DNA of 64,000 nucleotides from Eupeodes corollae (GCF_945859685.1 NC_079148.1:52152421-52216420); one strand, 5' to 3'; counted from the first letter of the stretch, positions 20,804 through 32,735 are shown. Numbers and translations are program-made. The notes: generated by a model from the sequence alone, not told the origin.

Positions 20804-21980
20804 TACTTACTTACTTAGGTCCTAAACTTGAGCGTCCGCGTCATCGTGTGCGGTTTCCGTAGATGTGTTTCAACTCTTACCTAGTGATGCTGACTCCTCC
20901 TCAACTGTCCTGCGCCATGTGCTTCTTGGTAGTCCAGCTCTTCTTCCTTCTTGTGTGAGCAGATTCCACTGCATTACTTGGCCTGAAATGCAGTTGTTAC
21001 CTTTTCGAAGCGTATGTCTAATCCATTGCCACTTACGCCTTCGAAAAATAAAGTCTTTAACGTCCTGACCTGTCCTTCTATGAAGAACGTTATTATTGTA
21101 TTCGGTTTGGCCAGATAATCCTTAGGATGTTGCGAATACATCTATTCACGAAGCTTTGTAGCTTTCATGTAATGGCTCAAGTAACCTTCCAGGTGCTTCA
21201 CCCATAAAGACGCACATGATTCCATATTTGTGCGAAACAGTCGTAGATTTGTTCTTGAGCTGCTTTCTTCAAATTTTCGTGAGCATACCGAACGCCGTTT
21301 TTGCTTTGCCGATGCTGCAGATAATGGAGTAGATATTGAAAGTTCTCAACTTTCTTCACCGATTGTGAAGAAATATTTATTTGAGAGGATGGTCGGGTTC
21401 CGAGACCGATCATTTTTGTTTTGACTGAATTAATTTTCAGCCCCACGACTTCTGCTTCTATCTCCACACTTTTTGTCATTTGATGGCTATCCTTGATCCT
21501 ATCATAGAGTAAGAAAACATCGTCCGCTTTATGCAAGTGCTTTAAATAGGACGTCTAAGTCCATTGGATCCCTCCGCTACCTGACAAAGCTTCACGCAGT
21601 ACATCGCTTATCAAAAACAAAAACAATATTGGCGACAGAATACAGCCCTGTCTGACTTCACTTCAGATTTCAAAATCCTCTGACAACCTACCATAGTACA
21701 GTACGTGACACTTGGATCCATCATTTGTTGCTTTTATAATAGTAATTTGTTTTTGGAATGCCTCTATTCCTCAAATCTTACCAGATGTACTCCCTGTTGA
21801 CGCTATCAAAAGACTTCGATCGAGTCGATGAACAGCAGGTGTAGTGGTGCTCGATATTCAACGCACTGCTCAATAATGATACGGTGGGAATCCTGCTTGT
21901 TTAACAAGGAATCCTGCTTGTTCTCTGATACGTTCCAGTATGATTTTTGCTACTATGTTTTTGGGAGCTTTCGTTGATGA
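20804..21980 (-). mobile_element. Second RTE-like LINE family, 3' fragment
   Basis: The minus strand reads RT from about 21980: AKIILERIREQAGF, LHLLFIDSIEVF (finger with the first catalytic Asp), VRQGCILSPILFLFLISDVL, KADDVFLL (YADD box degraded to KADD), VGLKINSVKTKMIG and then degraded C-terminal codons. The plus-strand left end is TACTTACTTACTTAGG, the reverse complement of an RTE-type TAAG tail. The sequence differs clearly from copies R1-R3, so it is another family. It abuts a LOA fragment at about 21985. Confidence 0.65.
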
Positions 21981-21984
21981 TGAG

Positions 21985-22566
21985 CCGATGAGCTCGCTAA
22001 AATGGGAACACTTCTGCCTAATGTTTGACAAAAACATAACATAGGAAGACCACTTGCTACATGCAAATATCTTCTCAAACAATATGCTCTAGAATCAACA
22101 AATGCTAGATGGTCACAGAGTACCATCTGCCTAGCAACCAAGCAAATATGGCCAAGCATAGACTTAAAACGATCAAAAGGCTTGATATCCCTGAGCAGAC
22201 AAATTATAAGCTCTAGAATTGAAGTAATAACAGGACACTGCTCTGAGGCTAGGGGTCTAAACAAATGACTTCTGTAGAAGCTGCATGGACGAGGAGGAAG
22301 AGGAAACAGTTCAACACCTTCTGTGTACATGTCCAGCACTCTCCATTAGAAGGAATAACTTTCTCGGTAATCCCTTCTTCGATAAAACCAGTGAACTGGC
22401 AACGATTGACACAAAATGTCTCTCTAACTTCATTAAAAGTACAAAATGGTTTGTTTAAGTTCATTACTCTCCCATGAGTAACCTCATTAGTGGTATCCCA
22501 ATGGACCCTTGAGGTCTACATGCGTCAATGACATCTGGACAGCCAATCCAACCTAACCTAACCTAA
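21985..22566 (+). mobile_element. LOA-like LINE 3' fragment (copy B3)
   Basis: It begins at the end of RNase H (DEPMSSLKW-like, parallel to ADELAKNG in other copies) and contains a Cys/His block (CRSCMDEEEEETVQHLLCTC, read with a frame break, near 22270-22335). The 3' end is CCTAACCTAACCTAA at about 22550-22565. It is more divergent from B1 and B4 than they are from each other. Confidence 0.65.
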
Positions 22567-24629
22567 AATACAAAATTTTGACCAAGTACAATCGTCAAAA
22601 ACAATTTTTTTCCTGGAGAATTTTGACGATGTAGAATTTTGTTCATACAGAATTTTGTAATACCGAATGTTTACATACTTATTACTTATACAGATTTCGA
22701 CCCCAAAGTCTAAATCAATATATTTATATCCCAATTTCTTAAGGAAATTTAAAAAAAAATCTATCAGTTCGTTTTTGACCAAATTCGAATTTTTGATTTA
22801 AAAACAAATTTGCCTAACACCAGTCTTTCAAAATGCTAAACTTTCAAGTTTAAACTCATACGACAATCTGACGGACGGAATAGCTGGACCCACTTATTTA
22901 ACTTTATATAAAGTCAGAGTTGAAATTTTTTTACGAATGCAAAGGCTTTAACTTTTTAAAGGATGTTTTAATTTCCGTTGGTTTTAGTTTTATTAATTTG
23001 GGCATTCAAAACTACTCTAAAACCATATATCAGTTTGTTTTATTTACACGTCTCCCCTTCACCCCCCTAAATTGCTATTTAAAAAAATCCAAGGGGGGAT
23101 TTTAGAGCAATTTTGACTTGTTGCTTAAAACTACATCCTACGCTATGCTGACTCTAATCATAACATTACATGAATTGATTATTTGGACCTTTGGCTCAAT
23201 CTTTCCCAGACTTTCCCCGAAATTGATGACATATTTTGCACAACACTGTAGTAGCAAATATTCCGCCTAAGATTTGTCTGCCGCCAGCCGCCATGACCAG
23301 ACCATCAGCATAGACCATCCTAAGTATAGGAAACAAAAATTGCAGGAATCCGATTGCAGGTTTTTAGAGTGTCAAAGCTTTCCTATGTCCTTTTTTTTTC
23401 TTCTTTATGGTTTGTTGTTTGTGTTGATTTTTCCTCCATTTTTTTTGTGTGTTCTTTTGTTCATTTTTCTTTTTATTCTTTTCTCTGTTTAATTAAAACA
23501 AAATCCAATAACAATTGAGACAAACCAAGTGGAGACGATATACGTATTGTATATAGTACATATGTATGTGTGTGTGTAGATACTTTTACTATAAACATCC
23601 AGTCGGCAGCATCGGCATTGGTATGGTATTGCCTGAATGAATAGAATTTTCAGAATGTCCTTTCCGGCACTGAAGTATACTATAGTATAGGTATTCGATA
23701 TAGAAATGTATATGACTATGCGGTAGACCAAGTTGAACAGCGAGGTCCCTTATGTGGTTCAATTGAATGTCCACTAACCCTCTGAAAGTGTCAAACATTC
23801 CATTAGATTGTGTTGCTTCCATTAGATTCATCGTGTTTCGAGAGAGTGTGTGAAAATGAAATTGACGGAACTTTAAAGAATAAGAGTTTGTTTTTTTTTT
23901 CTTCCACAGATCTGTAAGGATGGGAAATTGTGCTAAGAATTTTAAAGTTTCTTTTATGAATTTGTGTTGGCTTATTTTTTCACAATAAATATTTATAATT
24001 AAATAAATTAAACGAATAATTGAACAAGTGAAAACATTTTGAAGAAAAAGATTTTGTTTTTATACGAATTTCTGTTTATTTTCGTAAATTGAATGTTTTC
24101 GTTGAACAAATAGAAAATGTCCATAAATTATTCATTAACGGAAACATAAAATTGGTACTCAATAACAACACTATTTTCATTATCGTTACTCGATAAATAT
24201 TCGATAAATCAACAAACATTCGAAAAGTCTTTCATTTGGAAGTAAACCACTGAACCTTAATTGAATTCATGGTATAACCTTAAATTCATTCTTAACTGTT
24301 ATTTATATGGCTACTGGCTAATCTCTTGTTTACTTATAAATATCTACCTGTTTGATTATAAATATTTACATTTTAATTCCTTCGTATTCGTACTGAGTTC
24401 TTCCTGTACGTAATGTTTTCTAAAATTCAGTACCGTAACTCGTATCTATTCATATTTACTATTTTATGAAAAAGGTCTACTACTTAAAAAAACTCTCCCT
24501 GATATTTTTTTTATTATTTAAATGACAGTTCAAAATTCTCAGTTGTCAAATTTTAAGGGCTGATGTTAATTTTGAATGAAACCCAGATTATTTAGAAAAT
24601 TATTGCCATTTCTTTTTATTACGATAATA
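22567..24629. other. AT-rich sequence, no gene recognised; contains an old repeat shared with the 57-59 kb hAT-like element
   Basis: Around 22870-22965 a GACGGACGGAATAGCTGGACCCACTT...GAAATTTTTTTACGAATGCAAAGGCTT region parallels about 58515-58620 inside the hAT-like element (GACGGAAGGAATCGAGGTACCCACTT...GTTTACTAATGCAAAACTT). A pyrimidine tract followed by CAG at about 23889-23909 resembles an intron end, but no flanking exon can be supported. TATGTATGTGTGTGTG-type repeat lies near 23560-23580. Confidence 0.45.
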
Positions 24630-24865
24630 CACTGCCAATCACTAGGATGAGGCCACATATTTTTCAACCGATTTTCGTTCTTTATACCTGCTGGAAATTT
24701 CGTACCAATAAAAATTTACTACATTTTAGTAGGAAGATATTTTCTTTAAAAAAAGTAATAAAATTAAGGGGTTAAATAGAAAAAACAGTTGGAATTTCCC
24801 TACATTAATTAAAGAGCTACTTAAAAACAGTATGAAAAAGTGCGTCACTTGGATGAGGCCACATG
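24630..24865. repeat. Left terminal inverted repeat of Tc3-like element
   Basis: The outer motif starts at 24640 (CACTAGGATGAGGCCACAT) and the inner motif at 24846 (CACTTGGATGAGGCCACAT), 206 nt apart. The intervening sequence matches the right repeat with scattered differences. In Tc3 such paired motifs are transposase binding sites. Confidence 0.85.
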
Positions 24866-24952
24866 AAAAATCTTATAAAATATCAAAAAAATGAAAGAAA
24901 TGTTTACAGTTTTTGGTTTTCAAACATTTATTTATTAATTTTTTTTTCTCAA

Positions 24953-25948
24953 TTAATAATGAGTATGCCCTCCATTTTTCGATATGACCTCAATTAGACG
25001 GTTTGGAATGGAATCATAAAGTTTTTTTAAATAATCAAGTAAAATCTCGTCCCAGGCAACACGGATAGCTTCAATTAAGGAGTCCTTGTCTTCAAATTGT
25101 CTACCGCCTTCATAAACTTTTCGAGATAGCCATGCCCATACGTTTTCGATTATGTTCAAGTCCGGTGAATAGAGTGGCCATGGCAAAAGCTCTACGTTTT
25201 CTGATAAAATCCAGCTTTTGACAACCCTGGAAGTGTGGATGGGGGCATTGTCTTGTTGGAAAATCCAAGGCAGAGGTCCAAAATTATTTTTCATCTTCGG
25301 AAATGAGCGTTATAACAAGTATTTGTAGCTGTTTCCGTTCATTGTTGGAGAAAGAAACTCCAATTCGATTTTGTCATAGTAGGTGATAGCTCCTCACACC
25401 ATAACACCTGAAGTACGGCTGTGATGTCTTCCCAAAATTAGTTCCTCTTTTCTTAAATCATGGAAATAAAAGTTGTAACCATCGGGGCCGTCAAGGCTAA
25501 ACTTTTTTTCATCCGAAAAGACGACGCGTTTCCATTGACTGCTTTAAGAGACATGTTCTGTTGCAAAGTTCATTCGCAGCTCCTTGTATACTTGCTTTAC
25601 AACAGGTTTCTTTTTGAGTTTTCTTCTCTGGATAGTACCATCTTTTCTTATTATTCTTCGGACTGTCGAAATACTGGCTGATACTCCGCTTTTGGACCTT
25701 ATTTTAGTAGCTGATTGAGTAGAATTTTAAGCAATACGTAAAATAAACCGCTTTTCTCGGGATGTTGTTGCTTGGGCTGTGCGTCCTTTTTGGTTTTTTC
25801 CATAGTTTTGAGGATCAGCAAGATAGTTGTTTACAACTGTCTTACTTCTGTTCAGCTTCCTTGCTATTTCTCGGCTTGAGAGTCCCATTTCCTTAAAAGC
25901 ATCGATTTGTCCTCTTTCTGCTACTGTCAACGTCTTTCCGGAACCCAT
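24953..25948 (-). pseudogene. Tc3-like transposase with four nonsense codons and no frameshift
   Basis: From ATG 25946-25948 a single frame of 332 codons runs to 24953, close to Tc3A length. The N-terminal helix-turn-helix (TVAERGQIDAFKEMGLSSRE, then IARKLNRSKTVVNNYL) is followed by a second DNA-binding region. The catalytic triad is D in VFSDEKKFSLDG, D in WIFQQDNAPIHTS and E in SPDLNIIENVW, with 34 residues between the last two (DD34E). In-frame stops lie at 25727-25729, 25544-25546, 25394-25396 (TGA, where Trp is expected in VMVWGA) and 25310-25312. All key residues survive, so inactivation is by nonsense codons only. Confidence 0.9.
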
Positions 25949-26049
25949 TTGTAGTTGAAATTTAATTAAAATAGTTATTTGTAAAACGTTCTTAAATATT
26001 GTAACCCAAATTTTGAAAAAAATTGCTGAACTTCTACAACGAAATATTC

Positions 26050-26285
26050 GCAATGGCCTCATCGTAGTGATTCACTTTTTTATATCCTTTTTAGGTAGCC
26101 CATTCATTAATGTAGGGAAATTCCAACGGTCTTTTCTAATTAACCCTATAATTGTATCACTTTGTTTTAAGAAAATATGTACCTACTCTCATGTAGTAAA
26201 ATTTTCCGGGTTAAACAAATTCCAACAGGTATCGGACCGAAAATCGGTTGAAAAATATGTGGCCTCATTCTAGTGATTGGCAGTG
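26050..26285. repeat. Right terminal inverted repeat of Tc3-like element
   Basis: Reverse complement of the left repeat: outer motif anchored at 26275 and inner motif at 26069, again exactly 206 nt apart. The outer 45 nt are nearly identical to the left end. Confidence 0.85.
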
Positions 26286-26289
26286 TATA

Positions 26290-26640
26290 AGTATGGTTCG
26301 ATTATGCATGGAAACAAATATTGGCCACTGATCCAAATTTCTAATGACACTAAGCGTAATTGTTGTTGCTGGCTTATCGACGTATACCTTGTTATACAAA
26401 TAATCCTAAAGAAAGAAGTCCAATAGTGTTTAGTCACATGATCTTGTGGTAAATCATTACACATTCGCGTAGTACGGCTAAAGAACGAATATCTGTATTT
26501 GACAGTACGACAAAAGTTGGGCTCAAGATTATACTGGTGAGCATTCCGAGAAGCCCGAGTATTACGGTTGATTTTTTTAAGGAGAGAAATACAACTGCTA
26601 ATTCGACAGCACACTGTTGTTCAAACATTGCGGCAGTGAA
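26290..26640 (-). mobile_element. Family A CR1-like LINE 3' fragment (copy A2)
   Basis: The minus strand encodes the family C-terminus in broken frames: RNTRASRNAHQYNLEPNFCR, then TVKYRYSFFSRTTRMCNDLP. It is truncated at both ends, between the Tc3-like element and LINE C1. Confidence 0.65.
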
Positions 26641-27050
26641 TTGAATTTTTCCAGAACGCAACTATTTTATACTTTAACTATTTGTCAAAGAATTATAACA
26701 AGATCTTGGCTAACGCCGAAATTCCCTCCACGTTCACAAAATCAGTTATTTTCCCAATTCATAAAAAAGGCGCTTTTGATATTGTTGACAACTATCGAGG
26801 CATATCGTTTATGAACGCATTAGCCAAAATATTCTGCGGTATACTTGTGAAGAGACTTGAAAAATGGGTGGAGAGGAAAAGTATTCTTTCAAATCTTCAA
26901 GCCGGTTTTAGAAAGAACTATTCTACAACAGACGAGATTTTTACACTTTCTTCAATCGTTAAAGCCTTCCAAGCACGTAATAAGAAAGTATACTCCTTCT
27001 TCGTAGAGTTCAAAACAGCTTTCGATCGGCTGAATCGTAATGCACTGTTA

Positions 27051-28357
27051 TAAAGGGTGTCCCAAAATTAACGCAAGATTTGAAATAAATAGAAAACACC
27101 GTTTTTAGTCTTTTGATAGTTATATTTTTATTGACTCGTAAAGTACATAGGATAGGGTTATGTATGTAATAACACAACGGATAAATGGCCTCCACGGCTT
27201 TGCATGCACATGCGCACTCTTTTGTTGAAATTTTCCATGACCATTCTGCATAAATATGGCTGAATTTCGTTGATGCAGCGTTGAATCTCCTCCTTTAATG
27301 CACGGGTGGTTGTGGGCTTGTTGACATAGATTTGTGATTTCAAATAACCCCATAAAAAGAAGTCTAATGGTGTTAAATCACACGATCTAGGAGGCCAATT
27401 TTGATCACCGAAATGAGAGAGTACACGACCTGGAAATGTCTCATGCAGTAATTGAATTGTTTCGAGGGCTGTATGACATGTGGCACCGTCTTGTTGTAAC
27501 CACATATTGGACACATCAATATCATCCAATTTTGGCAGAAAGAACTGTGTAATCATGTCGCGATATCGAGCACCAGTAACAGTCACTGCTTGACCAGCAT
27601 CATTTTCAAAAAAATATGGCACAATTATGCCTCCAGCCCAAAATCCACACCATACAGTCACGCGTTGTGGATGCATTTGTTTTTCGACAATCACGTGTGG
27701 GTTCTCCGAACCCCAAATGCGGCAATTTTGGCGATTAACATAGCCATCAAGATGAAAATGTGCTACATCGCTTAGGATGATTTTGCGCGAAAAATCAGGG
27801 TCCAATTGTTGATGTTCAATAATCCATTCAACGAACTCTCTTCTCTGTCCATGGTCATTAGGCTTCAATTGTTGTGTTAATTGAATTTCGTAAACATGAA
27901 GACACAGATCTTTGGTGAGTATACGCTGTAGAGAGGTTATTTAAATTTGCAATTGTTGTCCACGACGTCGAATTGAGGTTCCTGGATTGGCAGCAACTCT
28001 CTCACGCACTGCTTCGACATTCACATTTGAACGGCTTATTTTTGGACGACCAGTGTGTTTGGCGTCTCCGACGGATCCAGTCTCCATGAATTTTTCAATT
28101 AATCTCTTCACAGTTGACGAAGTTAAAACACTAACTGACCATATTTTGTATGAAATTTTTGGAACTGCAGCCGCCAAGCTTTCACTATTTTTGAAATATT
28201 CCTTAATAATGAAGACACGTTGTTTTATCGTGTAACGCTCCATTTTTAATAACCCTGTACTATTAGCTGTCAAGTTGCTTTTTTTCAGCTTTGCCAACAC
28301 TTCACTGCACAAATGGCGGCAAATTCAAATCTTGCGTTAATTTTGGGAAACCCTTCA
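27051..28357 (-). mobile_element. rosa-type (DD41D) mariner transposon
   Basis: A 1307-bp element inserted at TA (27049-27050 and 28358-28359) within LINE C1. Terminal inverted repeats of about 30 bp: TAAAGGGTGTCCCAAAATTA on the left and, reverse-complemented, TGAAGGGTTTCCCAAAATTA on the right, both followed by ACGCAAGATTTGA. One transposase gene lies on the minus strand. Confidence 0.93.
27158..28243 (-). pseudogene. DD41D mariner transposase with a single nonsense codon
   Basis: From ATG 28241-28243 (MERYTIKQRVFIIKEYF) one frame of 362 codons reaches 27158, interrupted only by TAA at 27941-27943 (QQLQI-stop). N-terminal helix-turn-helix DNA-binding region, then a GRPKISRSN linker. Catalytic residues: D in ILSDVAHFHLDGY, D in LQQDGATCHTALE, D in CDLTPLDFFLWGY; 41 residues separate the last two, the DD41D spacing of the rosa group. 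The residue after the first Asp is Val where most mariners have Glu. WVNMEP-type eukaryotic linker is not conserved. It is one codon from a full-length protein, though its activity is unknown. Confidence 0.92.
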
Positions 28358-29216
28358 TAAGCTCTCGCAGTTGGGAATTTCATCAAAATTTTTTTCTGTG
28401 ATTAAGGAAATGTACAATGCCGTATGGGATGGTGCAATATTCTCAGATTGGTTTGAAACAACCACTGGAGTAAAGCAAGGATGTTTTCTCAGCGCGTTAC
28501 TGTTCTCCATTTTTATCAATGACATTGTTGAAGATCTACCTGGAGGCATAAGGATATCTAATTCGGTTGTAAATGTTTTACTATACGCCGACGATCTTGT
28601 TATTCTGTCTGAATCACCAGAAAACCTACAATTATTGGTTAATCGATTAGCATCTTACTGCAAAAGATGGGGACTATCAATGAATCCGGAAAAAAACTAA
28701 GGTCATGGTGTTTTCGCGCTCCTCCCGAAGTCAAAACGTGAAAAGGTGGTACTACGATAGAAATCTACTAGAAATTACCAATGAAATTAAATATCTAGGC
28801 GTAAAACTTAGATTCCCACAATTTGAACTTCAACAGCCATCTAAGAGAAAAGGCTAACACTTTACAAATCTTGTTGAATTCTACATGGAGAAAAGTATTT
28901 ACTAATAATAGAATAATTTCTTCCGCCAAGTATAAGATACTATACGAAGCGGTAGTAAAGTCAACGCTCTGTTACGCATGTCAAGTCTGGGGTGCAGATA
29001 AATATGAACAAACTGAACAGTTACGGAGAAATTTCATAAAAAACTATTCAACTTACCGCGAAACACACCAAACTATGCAATCTACTTGGAAACAGCATTA
29101 CCGAAACTCCTAACAAGTACGCTTACAGCGCTGGCTGATTTTATTATTAAGACTTTAGCCCATGACGACTCAAGGATGATAAAAAAAAATGCTCTTATAC
29201 GAGTTTAGGAATTAAG

Positions 29217-32200
29217 ACTGCTTGACTCACATCCGAAGGACAAGGATGTCAATCTAGAAACAAATATGAGAAGCTGAGGGTACTGTTATCAACGAAACAG
29301 TTAAATGGATTAGAAGTGTCAAACAAGTGATCGTTTATTAATATGAGGAAGAGAGTCGGAGACAAAACGGAGCCCTGGGGGACACCAGCATTTATTTTAT
29401 GAATTTCAAACTTGAAACCATCCAATACAACTTGTACTGAACGATCCGAAAGGTAATTTCTAATCCAAACGAAGAAGGGATTCGTCAATACCAAAAGCAC
29501 ACATTTTCGAAAAGAGATCTTGGTGCCAAACTCTATTAAATGCCTTTGAGATATCAAGAGTAATAACCTAACTTTCTCCAAAACGATGTACAAATTTGTT
29601 TCACTGTTCGGTGAGATAAACTTTGAGATTACCAGTGGACCTATTGCTTCCGTTTTTAAGATATTTCTTAAGCTTATATTTAATCAGCATTTTCATGACC
29701 TTGGAAAGAAGGGACGTGAGTACTATTGGACTATAGTTAGAGGGGGAGGATGCTATAGAGTAAGAAAGAAAGAAAAGCTTACACAGTGATTTTGCCAGCG
29801 TTAAAGAACATCTCTTCGGAATACTATCGGAGCCAGCTGATTTGTATATGTATGTCAAGGTCTTTCAGTACTCTTGCAATTGTACGAGTGCGAAAGAAGA
29901 TTTGTCCCATAAAATCGTCTACGCTGTCAAGAACAAGAGGACTCAGGACACTCTCTGGTAGCGTCAAATTGACAACAAACTGTGTTGCAAGCAAATTGGC
30001 TTTATCAATCTTCTCACATAGAGAGTGTCATTGTGGACGACCGTTGGAACCGAAGATGACGTGGTGTTTCGTACGTTTTTTTTTACAAATGACGAGAAAT
30101 TTTTAATACCTTTGGGAAATTGTAGTATTTTTTGCCTTAGTTTTGTTCATGCAAACATTAGGTTCGTCGAATATGACCGCTGAAGGTCTTTCTAGCTGGT
30201 TTTAACTTATTCCCGTTTTCCTCATTGGAGTTGGCTTTATAAATCCGGAAACTTACATCTCTGATCCTAATTACCTCTTACAGCTCGAATCAAACCATGA
30301 GTTTTCTTAAGGTTTGATAAATGTTACCCTATTAAGGGGCCTGGTTACAAAAGAAAAATTGACATGCATGCTTACTGCAAAGGGAAATCGGTAAAAACAG
30401 CCTTGCACACTCTGGAATATACTATGGTGGCCTTCCTGGATATTGAGGGCGCTTTCAACAACGTTGACACATCCGCTATCACTTTTGCTATGATGACCCT
30501 TAACGTCGAATACTTAATCTGTGAGTTGATCAATCTAATGCTAAAAAGCAGGATCATCAGCTCTAAGTTGGGGGATTTTTGCACAAAAAGGTCTGTCAGT
30601 AGAGGTACTCCGCAAGGTGGTGTTCTGTCCCCTCTCCTGTGGAACATAGTGGTTAACGAACTACTAATGTCCCCTAAGAGGGAAGGCTACAGAGTGTTTG
30701 TATATGCCGATGATGTTGCTATCGCCGTCACAGGGGAACATCCTAATACACTGAAAGACCTCCTCCAAAACGCACTCAATATGTTCACTAGATGGGCTGA
30801 TAACTGCGGACTTAGTATTAATCCTCAAAAACCAAACCTCGTCCTTTTCACACGGAAATACAATATCCCAGGAAATTTAACTCCTTCAAATGTCTTTTTC
30901 TGATATTGGACAAAAAATGAAGTTGGAAATATAATATTCAGGAAAGAGTTAAAAAAGCTAGATCAGCTCTTTTCCTTTGCAAGAAAGCCATAGGAAGCAA
31001 ATGGGGTTTTCAACCTCGCATAACCAACTGGCTATACACATCGGTCATCCAACCAATACTAATGTACGGGGTTGCAGTATGGTGGACTGCACTGGAGAAA
31101 GTCACATACTACGATAAACTCAGCAGAGTCCAACACACTGCAAGTCTCTGCATAGGCGGGGCATTGAGAACCACTCCCTCAGCAGCGTTAGGCACTCTCC
31201 TCCATCTGACACCCCTCGACATCTTCAGTAAACAAGTGGCAGCGAGTACAGTTATAAGACTCAACGCCTCATCTTAATGGACCAACAACAATGTGAGCAC
31301 TCCATCATTTTGAACCTCTTTGGTTCTATACCAAAGTACATGGACTACACTATACCTAAACCCCTATTTGGAAAAAAACTTCTAGTATCCATTCCATCCA
31401 AAGATGAATAGGAAGACAAAAAACTCCTGGATAACAAAAGTATTCATTTTTATACAGATGGATCCAAGACAAATGAGGGAGCTGGTAGTGGTGTGTACTC
31501 AGAAAAGCTTAATCTAAGCATCTCATTCCACGTCCCTAATCATTGTAGCGTCTTCCAAGCGGAAATTTTAGCCATCAAAGGGGTTCTCTCTTGGCTAAGA
31601 GTAAACGTGATATCAACTTCTGATATCCGCATCTTCTCTGACAGTCAGGCTGCTTTAAAACTTCTTGACGGTGTCTCAACCAAATCTCAAACGGCACTCG
31701 ATTGTCGATCGTCTCTTATGGAGATGGCGCAGCAATTTCACCTATGTTGGGTGCCGGGCCACGGAGACATCACGGGAAATTGTATAGCCGATGATTTCGC
31801 TAAAAATGGAACCGTCATGTCTATTTCACCTTAAAGGGAGAAGATAGGTATACCGATAGCTACATGTAAACTTATGCTAAAAGAAACAGCTTTTGCGATA
31901 ACAAATTCTAGGTGGCACAATTTACCAACATGCGCAGCCACAAAACTCATATGGCCTTCAGCTCTTAAGACTTGTTATCCCAAAGCAGACTTCATATTAG
32001 CTATCTAATAAGTGTCCTTACGGGACACTGTCTTATGAGCAGACACGCAATACGACTTGGTGTGGTCTCAAATGACTTTTGCAGGAGCTGTATGGACGAA
32101 GAAGAAGAGGAAACAATCTCTCACCTTCTCTGCACTTGCCCAGCTCTTTCACTAAGACGCAAACTTCATCTGGGAGACTACTCTTTTGATAGTCTCAGTG

Positions 32201-32735
32201 AACTAGCTAAAAAGGATATCAAATATCTGCTTCGCTTTATAAAAAGCTTAAAATGGTTCGACTAGTAAGAAGTAATTCTCTAGATTCATGTGATATCATA
32301 AAGGGCCTTTTTTTGGCCTAAGTGTGTGGATTCTAAATCCGCAGAGACGGTAACCTTACCTAACCTACCATATTCGGGATAAAATTTTTGATTCCACAAA
32401 GAATTAAATTTGGAACCATATCTGCACTGCAGTCCACGTCACTATCGAGGAAGCATAGTGTCCAGTTAAAGTTCTTGAAGAATTCATTAAGACCGTCCCA
32501 GTTGGCTTTCTCATATTGCCAAACGGTTCTCATATCAGTTTTTTCTTTAACTGGGTTTTTTACATATGAGAAATTTGCAGATACGATACAATGGTCTGAT
32601 CCGATGTGCCTAGAGGCGGTAATACACTGATTGTGACTTGAAAATTATATTTCATAGAAACCATCGCTGATGTTTCCACGAAAATCAAATCAGAATTGCT
32701 CGTGCCACGTGCAGGCCAACGTGTGTTAAATTATA
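29217..32735 (-). mobile_element. Family A CR1-like LINE (copy A3) split by LOA copy B4
   Basis: The 5' part at 32735-32372 (minus) encodes the end of the endonuclease and linker (SVLPPLGTSDHCIVS-like, VWQYEKANWDGLNEFFKNF, with one frame change). The 3' part at 30362-29217 continues with NSWFDSSCKR, RIYKANSNEENGNKLKPARK, YSPIVLTSLLSKVMKMLI, AGVPQGSVLSPTLFLILIND and CFVDNSTLSFSY, where the catalytic FADD has become FVDN. The 3' end is missing from about 29217. The order shows that the LOA element inserted into this LINE. Confidence 0.72.
30363..32371 (+). mobile_element. LOA-like LINE (copy B4), 5'-truncated
   Basis: It shares with copy B1 the same 5' junction to family A, lacks about 340 nt just inside that junction, and is otherwise a close copy: AFLDIEGAFNNVDTSAI, RGTPQGGVLSPLLWNIVVNE, VYADDVAIAVTGE (catalytic YADD intact), WADNCGLSINPQKPNLVLF, then RNase H (FYTDGSKTNEGAGSGVYSEK; DIRIFSDSQAALKLL) and CRSCMDEEEEETISHLLCTC. 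It ends with a CCTTACCTAACCTACC tail near 32370. Possible imperfect duplication CCCTATT/CCATATT flanks it. Confidence 0.75.

Larger units (their letters stand above)
24630..26285 (-). mobile_element. Tc3-like Tc1/mariner transposon
   Basis: A 1656-bp element flanked by TA (24628-24629 and 26286-26287). It has terminal inverted repeats of about 235 bp, each with two copies of a TCACTAGGATGAGGCC-like motif, and one transposase gene on the minus strand. The layout (long repeats, two binding sites each side, about 330-codon gene) matches the Tc3 branch. TA target duplication is the family rule. Confidence 0.92.
26641..29216 (+). mobile_element. LINE family C (copy C1), RT portion, split by a mariner
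   Basis: RT is read on the plus strand: YLSKNYNKILANAEIPSTF, VIFPIHKKGAFDIVDNYRGI, QAGFRKNYSTTDEIFTLSS, FVEFKTAFDRLNRNALL up to the mariner at 27051. After the mariner it resumes at 28360 with LGISSKFFSVIKEMYNAVWD, GVKQGCFLSALLFSIFINDI, LLYADDLVILSE (catalytic YADD intact) and C-terminal ILYEAVVKSTLCYACQVWG, in several frames. Clade is not assigned; it is an APE-type LINE by comparison with copy C2. Endonuclease and 5' end are missing. Confidence 0.75.

Noticed and set aside
23885..23915. Pyrimidine tract plus CAG as a host splice acceptor or recursive splice site
   Set aside because: No flanking exon or open frame with similarity, and GTAAGG is not directly joined to the AG.
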